Shown one piece after another: positions 21,800 to 34,394 of a stretch of 64,000 nucleotides of DNA. Numbering within the stretch: position 1 is the first letter of the stretch; each line of letters opens with the position of its first letter. Position numbers and translations under genes: made by a program. The notes beneath the pieces are model-generated. The model had not been told where the DNA came from. It saw only the letters and a list, made by a program, of their open reading frames with translations, and made no database searches. The DNA comes from Hippophae tibetana. Lineage: Eukaryota > Streptophyta > Magnoliopsida > Rosales > Elaeagnaceae. Location of the stretch: positions 13,955,190-14,019,189 of the forward strand of contig CM072811.1 of NCBI GenBank assembly GCA_037013495.1, written 5' to 3'.

Positions 21800-23100
21800 G
21801 AGTTATATGTGTTTCAACTATACATGCTTAAGTTTGTTTTAAGCAATTCTACCAAAATCCAACTAAATATTGTAGCTTTCTTATAAGAAATTGGTTTCTA
21901 TTTGTTACAATCAAGGAAAGAAAACATGTCTTAGTATTTGACTATTTTAACCTTTTATATAATCTTTTGATGTGAGGTCCATGTCACACATAGAAATCTT
22001 TTCTCATTTCTACTTAAATTCTTTATAGGATATAATAGGGACCCTATATGGAGAAAAATTCCTTATAAGATATAATAGGGATCTTATATGGAAAATGAAG
22101 TTCTCCACATAGGGATACAAGTTCATATAATATTCTATGATTTTTTTAACGTTTTATGATTTTTATTTTTAATATGATAATAAGAAAACCACATAAATAA
22201 AGTTAATGATAATTATTATAACAAACATAATTATAAAAATTTATCCCGACATGATTTTGTCTAATCTGACCTAGTTTGAAGCCTAATTTAGCTCGAAGAA
22301 ATCTAGTCTGGCCTTACTTGAATTATTTAAGTAAGGCCAAATATTTCTACTGTGAAACCAACCTTAAGTGCGACTTAAGTTTAATTTTATAACATATGTG
22401 ACAATTTCATGATACATTTTATGAATTTTTGCATAATTTAAACTCACAAACTAACTTAAATCAATTCAAAGTACAAAGAAGTCAAGCTTAAAAGTCCCCT
22501 AATGATTTTAGGGTTGGTCTTTGAGCTTCTATTTAATATGAAAAATATGGCTCGATTTGGTTCGCAAATATATATGTGCATACGATGTATGACTCGACCC
22601 CAACTCATACTGAAAGTTTTGAGCTTGAGATATTACGACCCATTTGAGTTCACATTCATAAACAAGGATATAATTGTAAATAAAACTTTAAAACCATTCT
22701 TATTAAGAAATTATAAATAATAACATCTTTCACGTTATTAGATTTTAAGAAGTTAGTCTAAATAATTTTAGTATAAGGAAAGTTATTTTAAAATAATAAA
22801 ATATATAGTATAATTATTGGTGGATTTTTAATGTTTTATTTTGTATGGTTTATTTTAGTATCAATGTAACTACATATTTTATTTTGCATATAGATTTTTT
22901 TGTTATAATAAAGAGATATATAGTTTCAAAGACTGCAATTCCTAACCCTATTTCCCATTTTTAATTTTGTTGTCTCCATCTTTGTTTCCTACCAAGAAAT
23001 CTCAAAGGAAATTTTTGTCCCCCGGGAACATCGACAGCCCTAATGAAGCCCAGTCTGAAATTTGGGACAAAGCATTCTCCTTTATACATATATTATATGT
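21800..23100. other. Intergenic DNA without recognised genes
   Basis: AT-rich, with no coding frame of interest. A small 40-bp near-duplicate at 22021-22100 repeats TTATA-GATATAATAGGGA twice. Nothing else was recognised. Confidence 0.5.
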
Positions 23101-23107
23101 AATGTTG

Positions 23108-23255
23108 GATATAATGCTATTTTATCACCAATATTTTAATTAATAATAATTTTATTCAATAAAAATCTCATTAAGTAATTAGATATAATGCTATTTTATC
23201 ACCAATATTTTAATTAATAATAATTTTATTCAATAAAAATCTCATTAAGTAATTA
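23108..23255. repeat. Perfect 74-bp tandem duplication
   Basis: Two adjacent units (23108-23181 and 23182-23255), each starting GATATAATGCTATTTTATCA and ending TTAAGTAATTA, are identical in the sequence given. Identity implies a recent duplication or an assembly duplication. Confidence 0.9.
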
Positions 23256-23729
23256 ATCATAAGGATAAAATGAGTAATACGTACATACAAGTGAAATTAA
23301 CAAGAAATGGTGGCAGTTCATTACCATTGTCATATTTCATTTTAATTCTCATAAATGAAAAACCAGCAACGACTCAAATGTTACAATTATTTTATAGATT
23401 AGCACAACTATTTATTTGAATCAATATCATACAGCTAATAAATTAAATTTTAGCATGTAAGTTATTGTAATTTTGTCGGACCATAGAAGGATTGTCCATG
23501 TCTTGACACCTAAACCTCACTTATATCACTATTTTATATATCTTATATATAAAAAGCCTCTATACCATTTGTTGTTCTCCTTGTTTTTTTTTCTTCGGCT
23601 TTTGTTAATCTTTTTTTACACCAATAATTATAAAAATCTTATTTTGATAATTTTTGTGTACGGATTTTACATTATTACGATTGATAATTATTTTAATCAC
23701 ATAATGTAACAATTTGTGCATTTCATATC

Positions 23730-25020
23730 TACACAATTACCGAACAAATTGAAATCGATTAATTTATTTATGAGCATATTATATTTGTATTAAACTAATT
23801 ATATTTGTCTCATATCTCATATTAATTAAAAAAGTAACTAATATATAATATTTTTATGTTAAAGGTGCTTATAAAAATGCAATTAATTATGATAAGATTG
23901 GGTAAGTCTATCATATTCATGTCGAATTAACTTCTTAAATAATAATAAATATGTTAATTGAATAAGTTTGTCATATTTTATTTGACTTTGTTATCATATA
24001 AAGTTATACAAGTTTTGTTAATATCCTGTTAAACCAATTAAGTTTGTATTGTATTTTCATTGTATGTCATTTTGAGAAATTAACACCCCCACTGCTTATA
24101 AAATAGTTAAGTAATGCTATAACATCCCCACTGCTTGTAAAATAGTTAAACTAATTATGGGACCACTTATTAATAGTGATCAATTATATTGTGATGTGTA
24201 CTATACATATATCAAAATTATGATACAAATTATTTTTCAAAATATTTATTTTGGTAAATTTATTTTTAACTAAAGTGACAAATTAATTAATATTTGTTTT
24301 GAGAATATTCCTTCATACATTTTTACAAAATTGTAACATCAAATTTTCACATTGTTATAAAAACATCAACTTAATAGAAAATTATATATAAATATTTTTT
24401 TCCCAAAATATATAAGTTCAAAGTAATTAAAATTATTTGACTCTTAACATTATTATATCCTTATCAAATGCATGGATCCAAAACTAGTATAAATAAAAGT
24501 TAATAGTTTTGTTGGGTTTTTTTTTTTTGGTATACGAATAGATACCAAAATGACTATATAACAAATACACTTCTTATTTATAGTTATTTTGGTAGTTATA
24601 TTATTTACTAACTTAACATTATTACCCTTAAATAATTGTTTAGCTGACAACTCATGTCGTTTATGTTTACATATTTAATGAATAGATCATGTCCAATCAA
24701 TTAAATTATGAGTGAATTATAATTGTATTAAACTAATCATTTTCATATCTCATATCAATTAAAAATGATCAATTAATATACAATATTTTTATGCAAAAAA
24801 TGGTTATAAAAATGCATATTAAGTTTGTCTCGTCTAATGTTTATAAAATAATTGAGTATTTATATATGCATAAAAGGATGTGTCAATATTAGATTAAATG
24901 TTAAACTTAGAAGATTAGATGTTAAAGTAATTGTGAGACTACTTACTAATAATAACTAATTATATTGTGCTTTGTAGATTGATGAATACATCAAGTTATG
25001 ATAAAAATATTTTCTAAAAT
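23730..25020. repeat. Diverged direct duplication in AT-rich DNA
   Basis: The segments 23750-24230 and 24690-24990 share the same order of words: ATTGTATTAAACTAAT, CATATCTCATAT-AATTAAAA, ATATACAATATTTTTATG, then further on GGGACCACTTA/GTGAGACTACTTA and AATTATATTGTG. They are clearly diverged and about 0.9 kb apart. No coding content was seen. Confidence 0.55.
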
Positions 25021-25029
25021 ATTTAATAT

Positions 25030-26120
25030 TAAAGATGATGCAATTTTAGAGAGATAAACAAAAAATATGTAATAAATGACAGTGAAATGTATGCGGTTCA
25101 ATACCATCATGGTATATATAAGGCATTTAAAAGGGTACATGTCAATTACATAGGCTTACACATCAGTAAGTGTCAAAGGATATTATTGTAAAAAATAAAT
25201 AATCCGTAAAATTAGGCATAACTAGAAGGTCATACCTTGACTTAAGATCGTACAAATAGGTCATACTTTATGCTCAAATATCAAGTTTCCCTACTTTGTT
25301 AGCTTGAACTATAGACAAGGTAAGAGATTAAAAAACGGGCTTACAAATCATCAGATACGCATATTCCATTAGTAACTATTCCCACTTTAATTTCATATCT
25401 TCTAATAAATGCTTACAAAAATAATCTCACTTTTCATTTGATTGGAGAGAGGCAATACGAGCCCCTATATTAGGAGAGAGAGAGAGCCATAGTGTTCATT
25501 CACATTTCAAGAAAGATAAATTATCTTCTACCTTCACCATAATTTGCATATAGTTTGGAGTGGAATCGAAGATGCTTGAGTTCAATAAAGCTTATGTCTT
25601 AAAAATAAACCATTTAGTTTTAGACCAAGTTTATATGTTTATTAAATAGGATAGTAGGGTAAATGTGGGGTGAAAACTTAATAAATAGGTCTAGGATAGA
25701 TATTAAGGTTTTGATTAAAAAACATGGGCTCTTAAGTTATGAGTTTAAGCCCCAAGTTAAAGGCTAAGCTATCCAGAATTTAGAATTATTTGCCTGAGCC
25801 AACACTTGGAAAGAACTCCCACGAGAATAATAAGGAAAAATCAAACTCTACCTTATTGTAAAACTCCTCCCCATGAATTTTGGGGAGGCTTTGAAGTTTT
25901 TCTAGGCAATAATGATTATTTTCTAGCTCGTGCTACGCCTGCCATGTTATTTTCCCTTATTAATTTGGCCAAGTTCTAACGTATTTTTTTGTCTTTTTAG
26001 TAATGGAGTTTGATCCTAGGAAAATGCTCCATACTTTTTTCTAGTCAAAAGCTTCAAGCCCCATGAAGAATAAAAAAAGGAGCAAGACCTTTGGCAAGGA
26101 AAAATAGGGGACATCATCCC
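25030..26120. other. Unassigned DNA left of the hAT-like element
   Basis: AT-rich up to 25900. The part from about 25990 to 26120 may be the start of the element-derived coding remnant that continues after 26914 (ATGGAGTTTGATCC at about 26003 opens a short frame). No LTR was recognised. Confidence 0.4.
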
Positions 26121-26127
26121 TTCTAAG

Positions 26128-26914
26128 TAGGGATGGGCATAGATTGGTTAGGTCAATTTTTGAGTTATTTTATAAGCTGACCTTATTTTTGTAGTTTTAG
26201 GAAACCCAAAATCTTAATCGATCTATGACCCTATAAAAAACTAACCTTCAAACCAATCAATAAGATATAAAAACTTCCTCTGATTGAAACATATAAAACA
26301 TATCATATAATTTAACTTGAAATTTGTTACCATTACATATTACATTTATTTTATCGCTTATTATTAAGAAAATATAAGATTTTTCTATTAGATATTATTA
26401 AAATATAGAATTATGGTTGTTTTTAAAATTAATCTTTAAAAAATTCCTATAGAATAATTATATAAAATTAAAGAAACTAGAGTGTGTGTAATAGATTACT
26501 GAATATTAGATGGAGTTGTGGATCTAGACGAAGTCTCATATTACCAATCAAGAACATTTGGTCTATATAGTAATGTAAGAAAAATCATTAATTTGGAGAC
26601 TTTGGACCAAATTTTGACCAATTTGAGAGTGACTTAAGTGTGGCATGAAACGTGAGTGATGAAAGTGATTGTGAGTATGTAAGAGAAAGCTCTTACTGAT
26701 TAGGTTTAGATTTTACAATTTTAAATAGATTTAAAATTGTAACTATAATATATAAAGTAATAATTACAAATATATTTTTTTAAAATCAGTATATATTAAT
26801 ATTATAGGCTCGGTTTGACCAAGTTGGACCAACCAACCTCCAAAAAAATATAAGTTTTGTTTAATCTTGGACTTGGGTTGGTTGGTAGGTTTTTGATAAA
26901 AATGGCCACCCCTA
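26128..26914. mobile_element. Non-autonomous hAT-like DNA transposon
   Basis: Left end TAGGGATGGGCAT at 26128 and right end ATGGCCACCCCTA at 26914 form short inverted termini of the TAGGGGTGGGCA type typical of plant hAT derivatives. The flanks are CTTCTAAG (26120-26127) and CTTCTATA (26915-26922), six of eight bases alike, as expected for a decayed 8-bp hAT target duplication. At 787 bp it has no transposase frame, so it would depend on another element. It interrupts an older retroelement-derived region. Confidence 0.65.
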
Positions 26915-28400
26915 CTTCTATAAGGAAAAAAAGCATTGTGATCGAGGAGCCACCTATTCCAAGTGTAATGGATGTAACCTCGCCTACACCATCCCTTGTC
27001 TTGAACACTCCTACCTCATTTATTCCAACAATCACGGGGATTAGTGCAATTGATGCCTTGATTCCTCTTAGGGAGACAAACACATTCACTTTCTCTTATC
27101 TAGACCATGTTATTCATCATCTTCTTACTTTCTTTAAGTAAAGATCACTAGAGAACATGTGCGAGGAAGAGGATCTCATGAACATAGCTAGCATATAAAT
27201 GCTTAAGGTATGATCAGAGTCTGAATCTATTGTACGAGTTATCCTTATACCTTAATTTTTGGTTTTGTCAAGATACTTTTTTTTACTAAATTGCAAAATG
27301 TAAAGGAAACCAAGCACTTTAAGTACAAGGTTTGAAAGGAAGAGTGATATACTTCACCAAGGGGCCAAATTTGATCATGAAAATGGCTCAATTAACACAC
27401 ATTAGGAAAATGAGGAAAATGAGGCAGTCAATAAAAGGGAGAAACTTAAACCATGGAGTCAAAGAGTTGAAGAAGTTTACTTTAAGACTCGACCAAGGTA
27501 AAGATCTAGAAAAAAAACTAAGGACCAAGTTGGACTAAGCTAGGTACGAGTTTGAGATTGCCAATGAGTGTTTCATTCATAGTACTCAGATCATCAATAA
27601 TTTGGCTACAAAATCATTCAAGGATGTAGCCAAAGAGAAGAACCTGGAAAGTATTAATAGGCAGAAAGTGGTAAGGGTGTAGAAGATAAAGCTCGAGGAA
27701 TAGGCGATGCTGCTTATGCTCCTTGTGACTAATAGGCCATCGAATAAGGCTCGTGATTTATGCAATAGATTGAACTCTCCCTTGTTTTTATTTTCCCCTC
27801 CCTTTTTTTCTTGTTATGTCCCACATTGTGTAATCAAATGAATATTAATATTAATGCAAATGCTCTATGTACATATTTCTCTTCTTTTCCCATTTTTTTG
27901 GTATTTTTTATACATATAATTATATACATACATATACACATAGGAATATATATACATCATGATATATTATACTGATGTTAACTCTTAATGTACTATGCAT
28001 GCCTTTATAAAAATGGGAGCTTTTTATTGCTCCAAAGTGTCTAGGCATACAAAAATATTATACTTCTTATGGAAAAGGGATTAAGCACCCATATTTTTAA
28101 TGATTCGTTGTTGTGTACCTATTGGCATAGTTGTTGATTGTGTAAGAAATTGTTTAGCTTGTGCAATGAAGTAAGAGAATGCCAAGCTAGCCATTGAGGT
28201 GGAAAAGCTAAAGACTAAGCTTGCTCTAGAGATGAAAAGTGCCTTTCCATATGATTTTTGAAAATGAAAGGTCAACCTTTATGGATCAAGTGGCTCGCAC
28301 CTGGGTTCGTGAGGAAAAAACAATGTTAAAGAGCTTCAACTCTTGCTTGATCCCGATTGACCATGGATTGTGGAGACTAGGTTTAGCAAGTCTCCTTATT
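26915..28400 (+). pseudogene. Transposon-derived coding remnant, unrecognised family
   Basis: Plus-strand pieces include 'RKKSIVIEEPPIPSV', a Ser/Thr/Pro-rich stretch, and then charged helical stretches such as 'ELKKFTLRLDQGKDLEKKL' (27332-27538) and 'VEKLKTKLALEM' (about 28200). These look like coiled coil. The frames are broken. The composition is like gag-like or accessory proteins of plant retroelements, but I do not recognise the family. The open frame that starts at 26857 begins inside the hAT-like element, so its first residues are not ancestral. Confidence 0.35.
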
Positions 28401-29126
28401 ATTTTAGCTTAGGTTTTTAGTCGAGGTGAGAGAGTAAAATGCTTTATGAAGTAAACAACGTCATTCCTCTATAACCATTCCCAATTTCCTTTCAAATTTC
28501 GAAATAATTTCAATGATAACCTCATTAGTCAGCTCATTGGAAGGAAGTACTAAAAGACCATATAATAAGTGAATGAGAATTTATATGCTCATTTATTATT
28601 TAGGCAAAATATTCACCCAACTATCCTTGTTTCTTGATGAAGTGTTAGCCATGGTTGTAAGTTTTGAGCTCATTGGTAAGGTTAGTTCATCCTAAAATAA
28701 TCTTTGCTTGGGGTTTTGTCATTTACCGTCATCTCTAATCAAGCCAATTCTTTTTGGGTTGATTTTCTATATTCTTATTTCCCTCATTGACTTATTCACA
28801 TTTAAAACCACCTTGATCAGGTAATTGCTTCCTACTATCACCTATTTTTTATACCTTTCGCATTTACTTTGTGCCCATGATATTTTACTCCTTTAGCAAT
28901 TGTGCATAAATATTAAAGTTGTTAGTGGATAAATTGATAAAGTTTTCCTTCCTTCCACACTCTCTGATACGTTCACTTAATAGGATAGCCCTAATATTCT
29001 AACTATAGCTTAAAAGGAAAATGGAGGTTTTTGTCATACTCTTCCTCATTGCAATATGATATACTTATGGTATGAGGTCAAGGTGTCATAAATTTTGAAC
29101 CTTCATCTAGTTCTATGTGACCCTAA
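28401..29126. other. Noncoding region before the family-B LTR
   Basis: No coding frame and no recognised repeat edge. It may be the 3' untranslated part of the element whose coding remnant lies to its left. Confidence 0.35.
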
Positions 29127-29500
29127 TGAGTTTTTAAAAGCACTAAATATAACATGATTTTATGCATTTTAAATGCCAAAATAAATTTGTATTTGCAAAT
29201 CTATCTTTCTGGAATCATCATTATGTTTCATTATTTTCAGATATTTATAGCTTCAAAATGATTCAACTGGTAAACACTTGAAAAAAGTACTTGCAAATAC
29301 TCCATTACAATTATGAAGCATAAAGACAAACATTAAAGCCTTACATACATATGTTTCAAAAAAATTTAAAGGCGTAATTTTTGTGAGAGAGATAATTTTC
29401 GTGAAATATGCATGTACTAATAGAAGTGTATTTATGAATATACTATCCAAGTTATTTTATTTAGTTATACTTAGCTTTACTTGAGAACAAGCAAAGAGTT

Positions 29501-29513
29501 AAATTTGGGGGTG
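29501..29513 (+). other. Polypurine tract of the family-A LTR
   Basis: AAATTTGGGGGTG directly abuts the LTR start TGACGACTC. It primes plus-strand DNA in LTR elements and shows that a little internal sequence accompanies this LTR. Confidence 0.7.
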
Positions 29514-31004
29514 TGACGACTCTATGAAAATAGAGTCATTAGCGTACTTTTTTACCATTTACTTGTTTTATTTAACAAATAGTATTTTTATGGCCAAAAA
29601 ATTTAAAATATAAACTTTTTAGTCAAAATGGGTGAAAATATAATTTTTGGAATATTTTGAGATTTCTTTGGAATTTTTATGAATTTTTAATGCAAGACCA
29701 ATCAGGAGCTACCATATGGCCAGCCATGCAAGCACATAGAGCGAATCACGTCACGCTGTGTATGAGGAGGATGTAATATGCACCACGTGTCAACACGACA
29801 TTCAATTCGAGTTCAGAAATCAGTCAACGCACCAAGACACATGTGTGCCATGCCATCCATTTTCACAAATCGCATCATGCCACGTGTTGCTGACTCTGAC
29901 TGGTCCCCCTACCATGCATCGCTCCCTAATTCGTCTACTGAATTCCAAATGCCACATGTCACGCTATGATTGGCTAAAACTATCAGTTTTTCTTGTTTTT
30001 ATCATAGCCCTTGATTTGAAGTTGATTTGACTATCCAGATCACATCTGAGCAATATTTCAGCCCCTAATAACTCCATAAACCCTAAGTAGCTTCCATTAG
30101 CATATTTTTGGTCAATTTTTGGAGCTAAAAAGTGAGAAAAAAAATTCAAGAGAGGATACAATTTTGGTGGAGATCTGAGAGATTAATTCTGCAATTCAAG
30201 AGATTGATTGTATTTTTTCTACTCTTTTCTTTATCAATTTTATGTCTTTCTTTATGAAAAATATAATATTTATGAACATAATTATGTGTAATTAATTTAT
30301 TAATCTAGGGATCTTATGAACCCAATTTTCACCATATGATGATCTAAAATTTTACCCCAATTATAATTATAATTTAATTATATTATTTAATCTGATTTAT
30401 ATGCTATTAATTGTTTGACCAAAAATTTATCTATAAAGGTAATTAAATAGATTTGAGAGAATTATTTAATTGTTTGTTTGGGTTAAATAACATGCATAGT
30501 TTCTAGGCAAAGATGTATGATTCTTATGTATGTTATCCATAATTGATGAATTTAATGAGTAGTATGCAATTTAATTGGCATGAAAGTGTGATTAAATTAA
30601 TTACTATATGATGTGTAGTTTACTTGAGCGAGGAGTACATGCTAGGTTAGATTCAATTGATCATGTAATTAATTGATAATTATATTGGAAAGATTTTAGC
30701 GATTGACATGTTTATAAAATTATAGGATTAAGTATTCCTAGATATTTTCTCATATATTTTTTTAGTCATAAAATTTGATTTAATTAATTGTTGCTATTTG
30801 ATTTTAATTATTTTAATTTTTCTTACTTAAATTATAAAAACACAAAAAATTAATTTTTATTTTTTTTAGTCTTAAAAATTAGTTTCTAATTAAATAATCA
30901 CCTTGAGAACAATCTTTTCTTATCATTATATTACTTGTTATGATACGTATACTTGCATATTCATTGTTGTGTATTCATTGCACACACTTTTTGTGTGGCG
31001 ATCA
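29514..31004 (+). repeat. Family-A LTR, copy A1
   Basis: About 1.49 kb from TGACGACTCTATGAAAATAG to GTGTGGCGATCA. It matches 48900-50491 and, reversed, 37352-39080 over nearly full length. It carries CACGTG at 29784 and 29881, TATGATTGGC words, and a long AT-rich second half. It lies within a family-B LTR. Overlapping frames at 29758-30161 are inside the LTR and not genes. Confidence 0.85.
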
Positions 31005-32068
31005 ATGTAGCAGTGCAAAATAAATGCATGATGCGATGCCCACCCTTTTGATCCACATTTCTCTCATTTTTGTAGCATTTTCCACACCTATAAAAAGGAT
31101 TGCTCACCTTCTCATATCCATCATCCCTCAACTTCTTCATTTCTCCCTTTTATAGTTTCTTAGTTTTTATAATTTTGCAAAATTCTTCTCTCAATTTTGA
31201 GAGTTGAATATAGATTAGCTTATTTAGTAGTTTTCTTTTAATTCAATAAATAGTATTGGAAAATCTATTTACTGGTTTTCCAAATTCATAAACAGTACTG
31301 AAATTATGTACTTGAAAGGATATACTTGAGGTATACTTTAAATATATTCTTTTATTTTTAAATTAATTTTATATGTTGTTCTAAATTACATGTTTAATTT
31401 AATGGTCATTTATTAATCAAGCATATCTCACTAAAAATACTGGAGGATAATAGTAATGTTGTTATGTTTATGAAATATTAAAATAGGTAAAAAAATGGAC
31501 AAAATTAGTTTTCACATACTTAAATCATTAGTCTAACTTTGACACCTTAATGAAAGTTTAAATTATCAGTCCAACCGAATGTGGCAAATAAATGGTTTGT
31601 TAATTCCTTGGAAAAGAAGCATAATCTAATTAAATTAAAAAAATTGGCCCCAAAAAGGTAGGAAGTTAAAGTTTAATTAATAAAAAAATTGATCTATGCC
31701 TTAGGATATTTTCTTAAAAGAAGTAAGAATCAATAATCGTAATTTATATCTTTAATAACCTTAATATTGAATAAGCATAATTAGTTAACTAATCTATCTC
31801 ATAAATTATCCATGAAGTTTAATGTTATTTGCCAAAATGTTTGTTGAATCTATCTTTATTTTATGTCATGGTTTAGATATTTCAAAACCCAAACTTTGTG
31901 ACAAGATGTTTAGGTTTAATTTCATTTTTAATAATTTGTTTAATTATTTAAAAATAATGTGACTCATCTTTTTAGACAGAACTCAGAAGTATACTTATTA
32001 TTTTTTACAAAATGATTCGTTCACCTGTGAACTATTTAAAAATACACAAAATTTGTACATTAAGTTTT

Positions 32069-32086
32069 TGGTGCTGTAAATAGGGA
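32069..32086 (+). other. Degenerate primer-binding site after family-B LTR
   Basis: TGGTGCTGTAAATAGGGA, ten bases after the LTR end. It fits a decayed tRNA-Asp complement (TGGCGCCGTTGCCGGGGA) at both ends of the site. It sets the element direction as rightward. Confidence 0.5.
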
Positions 32087-32860
32087 GGAATAACTTTTTT
32101 AAATTTTCATGATCAAAATGATAAAAAATATTGTGTTGTAAATATTATGATTTTTGTTTAAAATATTAAAATATCAATGTTATTAATTAATTTAGATATT
32201 TTGAATCTTTTAAATATAAAAAAATATAAAAATTCTTTTCTTTTGTTTTAAATAAAAAATTCTTTTTTTCACTTTAAAAAATATTTTTAATTTTCTTCTC
32301 TTATATTTAATAAATTTTGAAACAATTCTTTCACATTTATTTTAAATTTTAATTTTCTTTTATTTACTTTATTTACAAAATCTTTTATTTTAGTATTTCT
32401 GTTTACAAACATATAATATTTAATATACTTATATATTCATTTTACTTTTTATTTTCTACTTGATAAGTGATTTTAATTTTTGTTTTAAACTATTTTATGT
32501 GAATTAAGAGATCCTTAAGGTATACTCGCACACCTTATAGATATAATATTAATAGATTAAATAAATTGTCAAGAAAAAAACCTTTAGTTGAGTAACAAAT
32601 AGAACGAAGCTCCTTTTAACCCAATAATTATAGGGCAAAATCCACAAATTAGGGAGAAAACTATGAAGAAGTAGGCAAAGCCAGTTGCACTGCTACTACC
32701 TTAATGAAACTAGATTAGGCTTCCTAGAATTATTAATTGAGAAATATTTATTTTTCCATGTTACTTTCTTTCGATGGACTGCCTAATAAAGACTTTTTGT
32801 ATTTCATTAGGGATTTCTATTCCACAGTCCAAATATTTCCTTTTGATCTACTTATCGACA
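32087..32860 (+). other. Leader of the gag-only element (copy 2)
   Basis: AT-rich noncoding stretch between primer-binding site and gag. No feature was recognised beyond long T/A runs. Confidence 0.4.
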
Positions 32861-33900
32861 ACATGCTTGGAATGTAATGTTTCTTCTACACTCTCAAAGA
32901 TAAGGCTAAGCTTGGCTGATGTCACTCCCTCCAGGTTTCTTGATGACCTGGGCTGTTGTGTATAAAAATTCATGGAAAAATTCTATTCCCATTAGAAAAT
33001 ATTAGAGCTAAGAGTAAAGATTGCTACTTTCTCTCAAATGGGGGAAGAACCTTTCCACGAAGTTTGGGATAGGTTCAAACTCTTTCTCACTTAATGCCTT
33101 ATCATATCTACCCTCTATAGTTGTAAATTTTTTTTTATTTCAATGGATTGACACAACAATATAAATTCATCATTGAAAATGATATGGGAGGAGTGATGGG
33201 AGAAAAGATAGCCTTAAAGATTTATCTTTTTAAGATGTTAGGTACTAATTCTCAATAGAAAAGCTCTCAAGTGAGAAGGGGTAGAGTTCTTAAAATTGAC
33301 CCATGTATAGAAGTACAAATGCAACTTGCGTATTTAACCAAGAAAATTGTGCTTCTCATTACACATGCCACACCCAATAAAGAACAATGTAGATTATGTA
33401 GTACTTTAGGACATAATGCTCAAGCATGTCCCTATCAAGGGAAAGCACTTGCTGGGCCTAAATAGGTCAATGTATTAGGAGGTTACCATTCATGACCCAT
33501 GTATGATCCCAATACAAATACCTATAACCTAAGATGGAGGAATCATACTAGTTTATGCTAGAGGAAAAACAATCCTCCATTCGCCTAGAGTTCAAATCAA
33601 TAAGGTTCTCAAATCAACTCTTGAGGATAAATTGAATGCATTCATTCAAGTAAGTAGGAACGACCAATCAAGAAAAAAACAAAGGTTGGACTTTGTGGAA
33701 GCTTCTACAAAAAAGGTTGAAGTACAAGTGGATCAGTTGACTAAGCACTTGTAGAAATAAGGCAAAGAACAGTTGCTAGGCCAAAATAACAATTGATCTC
33801 AATGATGTGTGGACATTGAGTTTGCTAAATATTGAAATCTCTCAAGCAACGTCTCCCTAAAGATGATAAATATAGTCTTGGATGGGAGGTAGCCCATTAT
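32860..33900 (+). pseudogene. gag of a gag-only LTR element (copy 2)
   Basis: Pieces read 'AWLMSLPPGFLMTW', 'YKNFMEKFYS', 'VKIATFSQMGEEPFHEVWDR' and 'FKLFLT', then 'NDMGGVMGEKIALKIYLFKM'. A zinc knuckle of the CX2CX4HX4C form follows ('CRLCSTLGHNAQAC') near 33390-33430, which packages RNA in related elements. The gag ends at the motif CAACGTCTCCCTAAAGATGA...GGGAGGTAGCCCA, with no protease or pol between. The arrangement matches 20950-19640 on the other strand. Broken several times. Confidence 0.75.
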
Positions 33901-33902
33901 TA

Positions 33903-34028
33903 ATTTTTTTCTTTCATAATTAAAATTGTTTTTATTTAATTTTTTTATTTAGGTATAGATTTATAATTTTTTTATTTCATAATTATAATTGTTTTTATTT
34001 AATTTCTTTATGTAGGTATAGATTTTTA
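33903..34028. repeat. 63-bp imperfect tandem duplication
   Basis: Two T-rich units (starting 33903 and 33966) share TTTCATAATTA-AATTGTTTTT and TAGGTATAGATTT. They differ by a few bases. Confidence 0.7.
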
Positions 34029-34029
34029 T

Positions 34030-34394
34030 GGTTATTATATTATTGTTTTTAAATATGTATACATAAAAAGGAGGGCGAAGTGTGAAGAACTCATGCCGCA
34101 TGACACGCATTAATTTTTCTCTATATTTTCCTACCTAACATGTTTTCATTCATTCTTCTCCGAAATTTTCTCACTTTTTTTACCAAACATAAAATTTTCT
34201 CTAACCCAAACATCTAAAATCACTCAAAAATCATACCTTTCATCCATTTTCCTTCAAATCTTTTCCCCAAAATTCATTTTCTAACTATTTCCTAACTATT
34301 ATATTAAACTTTTTGAATGCTCATTCTTTTTACACCATTGTTCTCCATATTTATTTACCTACAAAAAAAACAATGAAAATATAAGTAAAATAAG
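34030..34394 (+). other. Spacer following gag copy 2
   Basis: Contains GCCGCATGACACGC near 34093 and a CT-rich stretch (34130-34350). It resembles the reverse complement of 19070-19500. No gene was seen. Confidence 0.4.

Larger units (their letters stand above)
29127..32059 (+). repeat. Family-B LTR, split by a family-A LTR
   Basis: The left piece, 29127 to about 29410, starts TGAGTTTTTAAAAGCACT and matches the start of the LTR at 60943. The right piece, 31005-32059, matches the later part of the LTRs at 45661 and 60943. It has a TATA box in CACCTATAAAAAGG near 31088 and an end at GTACA (32059), followed by a primer-binding site. Sequence 29501-31004 between them is a family-A LTR with its polypurine tract. 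The following gag makes this a 5' LTR. Broken and old. Confidence 0.7.

Noticed and set aside
22502-22720. 72-residue open frame on plus
   Set aside because: Isolated, AT-rich codons, no recognisable domain or neighbours.
23108-23255. Start of a CRISPR-like or satellite array
   Set aside because: Only two adjacent identical units without spacers, in a plant nuclear genome.
29758-30161. Three overlapping frames
   Set aside because: Inside the family-A LTR; other copies of the LTR do not keep the frames.
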